Below, piece after piece: positions 55,901 through 64,000 of a stretch of 64,000 bases of DNA. The number at the start of each line of letters is the position of its first letter. Position 1 is the first letter of the stretch. The notes under the pieces were generated by a model. It made no database searches, was not told the DNA's origin, and saw only the letters and a program-made list of their open reading frames with translations. The stretch is taken from assembly GCA_018873245.2 (NCBI GenBank), contig JAEMBT020000002.1, positions 10,204,001-10,268,000 of the forward strand, written 5' to 3'. Made by a program: the position numbers and the translations under genes. The stretch comes from Archegozetes longisetosus (Eukaryota; Arthropoda; Arachnida; Sarcoptiformes; Trhypochthoniidae).

Positions 55901-58900
55901 TATATTTGATGATCAAAAGAGTTTTTGGCACATTTAAGTTGATATCAAATAAAATAAACATTAAATGAAGGATGAAATAAAAAGAGAATTATTTTGGTTG
56001 TAAAATCAGTTTTGGATAAGAAGTTGAAATGAATATTAAAATTATAATATAATGACCTGATTCCGAGAAGTCATTGTCATTTGGAGTTTTAACATATTTT
56101 CGAGTCCTAATTATTTTTCTAACCGATAACATTTGAGACGATTTCGCTTAAATATTTTTATACTTCTCATCATTTTACGTTCAGACCATTATATAACTCT
56201 TCATTTACTAATCAATGCAGAAATAAACAGACTTAATATGAAATTAATTAACAATAATTAGGCATTTTCAGGATCCAAAATATGAAAACACCAATAGCTT
56301 AAAGGCATTTGGTTCTAGATTTGACGATAAAAACTAATCTATTTGAGTAATTTAAGTTGAATTATAAACTAGACATAGGCACAAATGTAAAGCAAACTTT
56401 ATTCTAAATAGATCCATAAAAGTTGACATTAGTCTTAATACTGGCAGATTTGCTCTGATGGCCAAAACTACGCGTCGCGATATCTTTCCCAATAATTATT
56501 TACTATTTAAAATGTCAACAAAATTGGTTTGCAAACTAATTTATCTCATGTGTGACCATTAGTTAGAAGAAATATTAGACAAAGAATAGACATAAATTAG
56601 TAGAGAAAAGAATGAGACAAAGTTATAGTAATTTGTTTATAATGTAATAATGTGTTGAATCGATTGTTTATTAAAAAACTAATGCTGTACTGATGTTATG
56701 AATGGAGTGATAGTATACAAAACAATCAACTCATTATTAACGCATATGTCAACTAAATAATAAAATAAATCAAAACTAACGACCGTTTAATTTAATAACT
56801 TCTGCCAACAATTGCAAAGTAATCATTTGCCCATAAAATCACAATTAGTTGCGAACAATACTTTACTCACAAATGATTGCAAGGAGAATAACTTTGGTTT
56901 AGTCATATTTTAGTTGTCGGAAACTCTTTAGCAGAGACAACAATTATTTTCAAATTGTCTCATTGCTTGAGAATACTAATTGTTAGCATTCATTTGCCAT
57001 AAACTTATTAGTTTATGAAACATTTGAATAAATTGATTCTTAGAATTTGCTTCTTTTCAGATAAACCGCATTTTGCAATAGATCTTTATGAACATGACAG
57101 ATAATTGACTGTTTGTCTGTGAGAGTTTCACTAAAAGATCAATACATACAAAAAGCTTTCATTTGATTTAAAGGTATGAAATACTCAATGTATTGACTAA
57201 TTTGTAATAAATAATTTATGCCTTAATCATGACGATAAGCTTTATTTAAGAGAAGTGAATCAGTTTTGTGTTTCAACTTTAGCCTATTGAACACTTGCAA
57301 AGTTTTCAATAACTAATAAATGAAATAAATAATATAAATACAATTAAATCTATAATCTATAAGTTAGTATAAGACACGAAAAAGGTTAGACACAAAACTA
57401 AGCAAAAAGTTAAGTGAATCTTTAAAAATATCTATATATATGACAATAACTGTTGTTGACCTTAATTAAGATATTTATGCGTTGTTACTCGTCAAACTAT
57501 ATCTATTGAAAGAGAACATATATTTTTAGAAAAACGTTAACCAAAATATCGTTATAGCACTACTTGCAACTTCAACATTAAACACTCCTAAAATAACAAT
57601 ATTATCAATACACCAATCAACAGATTACACAGTACTCACAATCAATTAACATAATCAATTAATTTTGCTTAGGTCAAGTATTTAATAAACCAGAAAATAA
57701 TTCAATTGATCAATCCGTAATAACTATTAATATATGAATCAATTGTAGTAGAACAACAGTTAAATCAAATAATAGTATAAGTCAATTGCAACTGTCCTAA
57801 AAAATTGCACAACAATTGAGTAAAGGTTAGGTTAGGACATTAATATGAACCAACAATTGGAATGAGATAATGAAAGGTAGAAATAAATAATAAAGAGTGT
57901 GGAACTTACCAAAAAATCAAGTATGAGATGAATTGGGAGTAATATGGAGTTATATTAATTGAAAGTAATAAAGTTTGAAAAGTAAATAAGAATTGACTGG
58001 TAGTTTTATAAGACCACTAAAGCACAGATTTATACCACTCCAGCAACACTACACATAATCGGCTTAACACAACCGACAAATTGTCCTACTTTTCAGTCAT
58101 TAAATTTAACTCTAAGTAATAATAATGTTATATATGTTTCAATTGAATCACAACCAAATCTTTTGTAAATTAATTCACAAAATACCTTTCTATTATACCT
58201 AATATTAAATGAACACAATTTTTAGTTTATAAGCACTTGATTTTAATTTTGCAAAAAAATATAATCGTTTTGCTTAAAGTTTTGATTATGAGTTTATATT
58301 ATTTAGTTATTAGTTCACAATTGAAACCAAAATGTGATTCAATGCAGACACAAGTCGTCCATTGTATGTCAAGCAATACAACGAACGCACGACAAAAAGC
58401 GCTCCAAGTGGCAACTCCACTAAACTGCCTCTACTTATTTTTCATCATTCACTTCACCTAACACAATCTAACCCAATCTAATCTAACTTCCTACTTCTTC
58501 GCTATTTAGCATTATTACCAATTTGTTAATTTCTTCCCATTCGTTGGTTGTTTTGATTTGGTTGTGAACATAAAACTTTGTTGAAGTAAGAACAAGTTAA
58601 ATGGAACAATAGTAAGAAGTAAGTGACTAATGAAGGAGGAGTGCAATAGTGTTGGTTTAATGGAGCACAGCTGTAATGCTATCGTATGATTATAGGTAGT
58701 AGTTTAACCGTAAGGGGGCAGCACATTTTAAGTCTAACGTTCGTTTCGAATACCTTTATGCATGACTGTTTGCATCCAATGTCAGTTAGGGGTCGACTCA
58801 TAATATACTTATATCCTCTCCTAATAAAACTTATTCATAGCATTTTGGCTAACTTTTGTTTCTATGACTACAAACTTAGTAGCAATAAAAATAACTCCTT

Positions 58901-59894
58901 TCTCGTTTTATTTGTAGTGATTTATAAAAATGAGACGCTTCAAAGGCAAACCCCTATTTCGGTCTGCTTTGTCATTCGAATGTTCCACCTAGACACAACT
59001 GTTTCCAGTTTTTAACGCTTTTATTTAAGGGAATCATTTCTAATTTCATTTTGTATCTTTTATTAAGTTTTTGTAACTTGTCTAAAACTTCTCATTCAAC
59101 AAAATTAATACATCATTCGATTGGTTAGATCTTTCCTTCAATTTTCTAATCAGATTTATTTTAAGAAATTGAGTTTTATGTAAAAACTACTGTAATTCAA
59201 ATTAATTTAGCGCACAAATCACAGGCTGAAGAAAGCCTTCAATAAAAGTTATCTAAAGTCTGAGTTTCAAAACGGTTGGGTATTTCCTTGTCTATTCATT
59301 GAATTTTGCACACATTATATTTTGTTTGAAACAACAAAGTGGTTGTCTTTGAATAAAACGTGATTTTATCAGGTTTTTTTTGCCCATCGTCAATGTATCG
59401 CAATTTTTGGTTCTGTGCCCTTAAATCCATGAACTCGAGATAAGTCACTCAATTGTACGAAGATCTCGAATGACACTATTTCAAAATGTTCAAACATTTT
59501 GATATTTCACCACAATTTGTAAAAATTTTAACTTTTCGTTACTATTAGTTTTCAAATTTGTTATTATTTTGATATTTATTTTATAGAAATTTATCAAATC
59601 TTCAGACTTTGTAATAAATTAATAAATAATTGAAACAAAAAATGAGACACTTTTGTGATAATAAGAAATGATAAAAAGATTAAATTTTGATAAAACCAAC
59701 AGTGATTAAATATGACTTAACCCACAAAGCAAAACACTCAAAATGTTACTCAATTGACATCTGTTTCAACACTTTGCCAATCATCGTATAAAACGTAAAT
59801 CATTTCAAAACAAAACATACGACTTATTCAATTTATTTTTGATTTTCCTTAACAGATAAATGAAATAAAAAATTGTGTAAATACTGAATAAAAA
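52950..59894. other. Intergenic DNA between divergent LARP4 and RASSF genes
   Basis: About 7 kb of AT-rich sequence upstream of both genes. No coding exon, transposon or clear tandem repeat was recognised; short frames at 55643-55840, 58237-58461 and 58686-59015 lack domains. It probably holds promoters and 5' UTR exons of both genes. Confidence 0.5.
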
Positions 59895-62209
59895 ATGTCT
59901 TCATCTGATACGAATAATGAATCTGAACCTGATTCATCGTCTAATGTGCGTTCATCGCCATCAGAGTCGACTTCGAGTCCTCCATCTCCGACCACATCGT
60001 TAAACAGCGAAATGCGACAAAACCTTCAATTGCGACAATTGAGTACATCCATAATGAATCACTTGCAATGGATTAATGACTTCAGTCCTACAGCTATTTT
60101 CCAAAATTTTTTATCAACAAATCCTTTTCGAAGACGTAACAGTAATAAACAAATGACTGACAGCAATAGTGATCATAATAAAAGTATTGAATACGAAGCT
60201 AATGAGAAGCCATTCGCGCGTTTACTAAATGGTACTCTTACTCCGACTGCAAAATCACTAGAACTTATAGAGTTGGCCAACTTCGGAATCGTTGAGGTCG
60301 ATGACAGCGAACGAGGAGTTGGACATGATTTCAAAGTACTTGGTTTTTATATTGTTTTCATTCAGATTTTGTTTGTTTCATGATCTAATCGAGTTATGTT
60401 ATTGTATAGAGATTTTTATCCTGATTATTTGAGATACTTTTGATAGGATTTAAAGTTGAAGGCGTTAATCGAAGAGTAGTCTGATATTTAAAAAAAGAAA
60501 AACAAGTAGAACGCAGCTAATATATGCCCATCAATTGATGACCCTGTCATTGAGTCTTCATTTGAACAATATCCGGATTCATAAGAAAGTCAAGCATTCC
60601 TTTATAGTTTGGACTTTCTTATCAATGAAGGAATCAGTTTTTTGAAAAGATAAATATCAGCTCAATGATAATCGGTTATCTTGAGTTAATTTCTATTTTT
60701 GACTTCAATTATACTTGACTTGTGTTTTACTTATATTTAAAAATTGACATATGTTTCAATGAGAAAATAGGCATTTATTGGCATCTCAAAACAAAAAATT
60801 TTAATGTTATTTAATAGAATTAATAGAAATTTAGTTGAAGCGAAACTTTAAATGAGTTGCTTTTCTATGGGTGAAATACGATAACCGGTTATCATTTGTG
60901 TTCATTCAATTGATTAAACATTCGCATGATCTTTGATAATTTATACATTAACTAATCTGCTATTTTGATTATTAACTAATAGATAATCAAAAATAACATA
61001 AATGTATAATCAATTGATGCTTATCTTTGAGAAAGAAATAGATTTTTCCGCTGATAAGAAAGTTCAAACTATTAGTAAACGTTATGAATTCAAATAATTA
61101 AATTAGGACTCAATAACTAAATATTGATCTTTAATTGATAGGCATATATTAGCTCTATTTTAGTGCATTAATTGAAAAATTTAATCAAAGACTACTCTTG
61201 GACTGAGACCTCTGATCAAAGAACTAGTTCCCTAAGTTGACTTACATTTAGTAAATGATTATAGAAATTACTAATACAATTAACCATTTTGATTGTAAAG
61301 CAATGCGATGTCCGTTCTCCGACCTGGTGTGACAGTTGTGCCGAATTTCTATGGACACCAGTTGTCAACGAAGATCGGACTAACCCTGTTTCAAACACTG
61401 ATTACGCAAAATATCTTCAGTGTTCGAATTGTAAATATATTTGTCATTTGAAATGTCGTGCTTTGGTTCGCATTGACTGTCAAGGAGTTGCAGAAACGCC
61501 CTATTTAATGCAGAAACTGTCGCGACCCTCTTCACCGCTATTTTGTGAATCAAATAAACTAAGACTAAAGATTGAGAAATACAATGAGAAGAGAAAAAGT
61601 AAAGGTTCGGGTCTTGGAATCACTTTGATTGACGAAGAAAAGCAATTATTTCGAGGTTTTTTACGCGTTAACCTGAATTTGACGCGACCAATAAATGTGA
61701 TTTCGGGAAGACGTCCGCCGTCTATATATGATATCATTAATGAAGAAGAAACAAATGGTACTGTTAGAAGGCGAACACTGACCAGTTTCTACATGCCTCG
61801 CGATACTGTTAAGAATATACATATCACCAGTGATAATACTAGTCTTCAAGTCATTAAAGCAATGCTTAAGAAGTTTAAAGTTGTTGACAATCCGCAAAAG
61901 TTTGCTCTTTATTTGCGTTCTAAAGATCCCGTCACTGATCTAACTGTACTTAAACGTATTGGAGATCACGAGAAACCATTACTTATTCAGTTAGAATGTG
62001 ATGAAGACCCAGAAGAGAAGCAGTTTGTGCTTCAAGAGAACGATACCGGAGATATCGCTTGGGATGCATTCGAAATCCCTGAGTTAAACAACTTTCTCAA
62101 GATTTTAGACAGAGAAGAAAAAGAGCATTTGACACAAGTCATCATCAGGTATAAACTTTTGAGAGAAGCCATCAATAAGATTATTGAAGCAGAACAACAA
62201 TTAAATTGA
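59895..62209 (+). CDS. RASSF: Ras-association domain protein (RASSF1/3/5 type), two exons
   Basis: Exons 59895-60335 and 61301-62209 (phase 0, GT-AG) give 449 residues. The N-terminal 110 residues are Ser/Asn-rich. A C1 zinc finger spans the splice junction: GHDFK ends exon 1 and QCDVRSPTWCDSC begins exon 2, ending CHLKCRALVRIDC (about residues 143-207). The Ras-association domain is at about 264-380 (FLRVNLNLTRPINV, RRRTLTSFYMPRDTVKNIHI, NPQKFALYLRSKD). The SARAH coiled coil is at about 398-445 (EIPELNNFLKILDREEKEHL). RASSFs of this type bind Ras-like GTPases through RA and Hippo/MST kinases through SARAH. The start is the first ATG in the open frame, in AAAAAATGTCT context. Intron 60336-61300 contains a foldback repeat. 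Confidence 0.92.
60470..61205. repeat. Degenerate foldback element in the RASSF intron
   Basis: Inverted pairs nest symmetrically: AGAGTAGTCT (60474) with AGACTACTCT (near 61189); AGCTAATATATGCCCATCAA (60517) with the inverse ending ATATTAGCT (61160); TATAGTTTGGACTTTCTTAT (60603) with ATAAGAAAGTTCAAACTATT (61054); GATAATCGGTTATC with GATAACCGGTTATC (near 60668 and 60880). It fills most of the intron. No coding capacity. Confidence 0.7.
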
Positions 62210-62851
62210 GCCAACATTCATAAAGAGTTAACTATACATCCGAAGCAGTATTTATTGATTAAAGTTTATGTATTGAGTTTCAAATATGTTTTCGTTGACG
62301 AGTTATATTTTAGTTTTTGGATTTCAATTTTATTTCTTTTTTCTTTCTTGGTTTTGGTCGTTATCCCTTTTGCCGGTACTAATGATTTGTTATAGAATTG
62401 CAGCTCGTTTTGATTTTCTTTGTTAATTTGAACTAAAAGTTTCGTTATAAACGAACATTGTTTGACGTGATTTGATTTTGAGAATGAATATATTGATAAT
62501 CTTATACAAATTTTTCATATTTATCCTCAAATAAAATGTGACTGAATAGTTGATGTTTAAATTATTCGAGTCAATAATTCTTAAGCTTTATTTATGAATC
62601 ATAACTTTTGGATGACCACATATGGAACAAGGTATAAAATATCTGATTCAAACATCAATTCATGTGATTACACACTGATTAAAGTTTGAAAACTCATTGA
62701 ATATTAGATTTGCACTTCAAAGTTGTCAAATAACTTTATTCAAATTTACATTAAGATAATAGCAGGACTGATATCTACAAGATTTAGTATTTTCGAAACA
62801 ATTAATTATTCTAATTTTGAAAACAACTAATAATCGTAACTAACGCAGACT
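62210..62851. other. Convergent 3' region of RASSF and NDUFB3
   Basis: AT-rich; expected to hold both 3' UTRs. The sequence AATAAAATG occurs near 62530. No further gene recognised. Confidence 0.5.
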
Positions 62852-63318
62852 TCAGTGATGTGAGCCATGCGAGTGGTGATCGTCTTTCTTTTTGAATACG
62901 GTCTCTTCCAAAGCAATAGTAATAAGAAACATAGGAATGGCGTAAACCCATCCTTTGGTAATAAGACTCCATTTGATCCATCGCTTGGATCCCCATATTT
63001 TTCTGTCGTAACGCCAGACTTCGTTTCTATTAGAACAAAGTATTTTATTATTAAAAACACAATAATCAATAGATTGCAAGACTAGATTGCAAGACTATTA
63101 TGAATAGAATTGAACCTAATCCATGGATCCTTCAGTCCTCGTGCAGCTAATCTCTTCTGGAGGTCGACTAGTTCTGGACAGTCATCTATTTTGTATTGTC
63201 TCCAATCGGGAATATGACAGCCTGGAGGCAAATGAAGACCAGGTGTTGGAGGTCGTGGAGCTGCGGGACCATTCATTCCATTAATAGGTCCTTCTTTTAG
63301 GAAGTCAAAGAACCCCAT
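62852..63318 (-). CDS. NDUFB3: NADH dehydrogenase 1 beta subcomplex subunit 3 (NDUFB3/B12), two exons
   Basis: Exons 63318-63116 and 63026-62852 are joined across an 89-base GT-AG intron (donor GTTCAA, acceptor CTAATAG), giving 125 residues. The junction rebuilds the family signature: IPDWRQYKIDDCPELVDLQ, RLAARGLKDPWIR, then NEVWRYD at the start of exon 2. A single membrane segment follows (about residues 89-110, WVYAIPMFLITIAL), and the protein ends in a His-rich tail (DDHHSHGSHH), also seen in animal B12 subunits. It is an accessory subunit of mitochondrial complex I in the inner membrane. The N-terminal extension (MGFFDFLKEGP..., Pro/Gly-rich) is longer than in vertebrates. Head-to-head with LRRC57, 565 bases apart. 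Confidence 0.92.
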
Positions 63319-63883
63319 TCTTTCGATCTTAAAATTTCTTCAATTATTGCTATCAAATGCTATTATTTTTATTTTTGATCAGATATTTCCTAATTTAAGA
63401 AGCAATATGAAAATCAGTTGTTTTGGTTATTTGATAACAATCTACAAATTACGTCAATAATAAACCTGTTTATGTTGACTTTTTGAAAAACAATGTATCT
63501 AAAGAACTCAATATTCGTAAGCTTTACTTCATTACTTTATCAGTAGTCTTACGTTGTTTATGTACCAATTAATAAGAACTGAAATAAACAAATTCATATT
63601 AAATAGTTTGAAGAGTCAATTTTTAGTAATATTTAAAAACTATTTCAACCTAATATTTATGGATATAATCAAATCAATTCAACAAATTCAATGAAGTTTT
63701 AAAATAGTTGGATAAGAAATATAAATATATTTATTATTTATTAATAAATGATAGTTTGATAAATTGGCATAAACTGTAAACTAGTATATAAGAAGTGTGA
63801 ATAAAACTAAAATATTTGGATTCATATTAAAATTAGACTGAACTGAGAGAAGACAATCAAGATCGAAATCAAATTAAGAAGAA
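63319..63883. promoter_or_regulatory. Shared upstream region of NDUFB3 and LRRC57
   Basis: 565 bases between divergent start codons, AT-rich, with no coding potential. By position it must hold both promoters and 5' UTRs. No specific site was identified. Confidence 0.5.
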
Positions 63884-64000
63884 ATGGGAAATTCTCAAAG
63901 CATAAAATCTCATTTGGCGAACGCTGAAAGAACAGGTGTTTTCCAACTAACAAAATCTAATTTGACTGAGTTTCCTAATGATATCGTGAAACTGAGCAAA
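63884..64000 (+). CDS. LRRC57: Leucine-rich repeat-containing protein 57, first 39 codons (partial)
   Basis: ATG at 63884 opens MGNSQSIKSHLANAERTGVF, followed by QLTKSNLTEFPNDIVKLSK to the window edge. The start matches the LRRC57 family: an N-terminal MGNS that would allow myristoylation, the AERTGVFQL segment and the first leucine-rich repeat (LTEFPNDIVKL). The remainder lies beyond the window. Function in the family is poorly defined. Confidence 0.88.
   Translation, partial: MGNSQSIKSHLANAERTGVFQLTKSNLTEFPNDIVKLSK

Noticed and set aside
58686-59015. 109-residue plus-strand frame upstream of RASSF
   Set aside because: No domain, no codon bias, no conserved motif; likely chance.

Overview
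The window is AT-rich metazoan nuclear DNA. It has spliced host genes with short GT-AG introns, dense transposon fossils and no bacterial-type operons outside one virus-like element. The gene set (LARP4, RASSF1/5-type RASSF, NDUFB3, LRRC57 and a multi-domain fatty acid synthase relic) fits an arthropod, possibly a mite, but the sequence alone does not fix the species. No tRNA, rRNA or CRISPR array was recognised.

Layout. 1-8013: the right-hand part of a Polinton/Maverick (adintovirus-like) element. It holds the end of a DNA polymerase B, two BIR/IAP-like genes, packaging ATPase, integrase, penton, core-like protein, major capsid protein and protease. 8.0-12.2 kb: minisatellite, a foldback repeat and gene-poor DNA. 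12.3-14.9 kb: a second, older Polinton fragment on the minus strand, flanked by short direct repeats. 15.4-16.2 kb: an unrecognised spliced coiled-coil gene relic. 16.2-28.2 kb: an unprocessed fatty acid synthase pseudogene (minus strand, KS-AT-...-ER-KR-ACP-TE). It is split by a 0.5-kb foldback MITE and by a 5.2-kb transposon (18956-24163) that has ~180-bp Merlin-type terminal inverted repeats and a perfect 8-bp target-site duplication. That transposon carries a decayed Fanzor (eukaryotic TnpB-like RNA-guided nuclease) gene and a nested mariner. 29.3-30.6 kb: a relatively GC-rich DDE_4 (PIF/Harbinger or ISL2EU-like) transposase remnant with a SWIM-like tail. 30746-31955: a Merlin element with an 8-bp duplication whose terminal repeats resemble those of the Fanzor carrier. 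34.1-36.8 kb: another Merlin-type element plus a tandem duplication. 36.9-37.2 kb: a Merlin-like foldback MITE. 37.75-41.27 kb: a second Fanzor copy, cut by a complete-looking hAT element (38290-40696) with an 8-bp duplication.

41.3-64 kb is the quiet host part. It holds LARP4 (minus, seven exons proposed, 52853-44613, all intron phases consistent), RASSF (plus, two exons, 59895-62209, with a foldback repeat in the intron), NDUFB3 (minus, two exons, 63318-62852) and the start of LRRC57 (plus, from 63884, running off the window).

The strongest candidate for something undescribed is the association of Fanzor with Merlin-type ends: a Fanzor gene inside a transposon whose ends match a nearby Merlin element, with a hairpin at the Fanzor 3' end facing the transposon terminus, where a guide RNA would be expected. 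Both Fanzor copies here are relics, so the window records the architecture rather than an active system.
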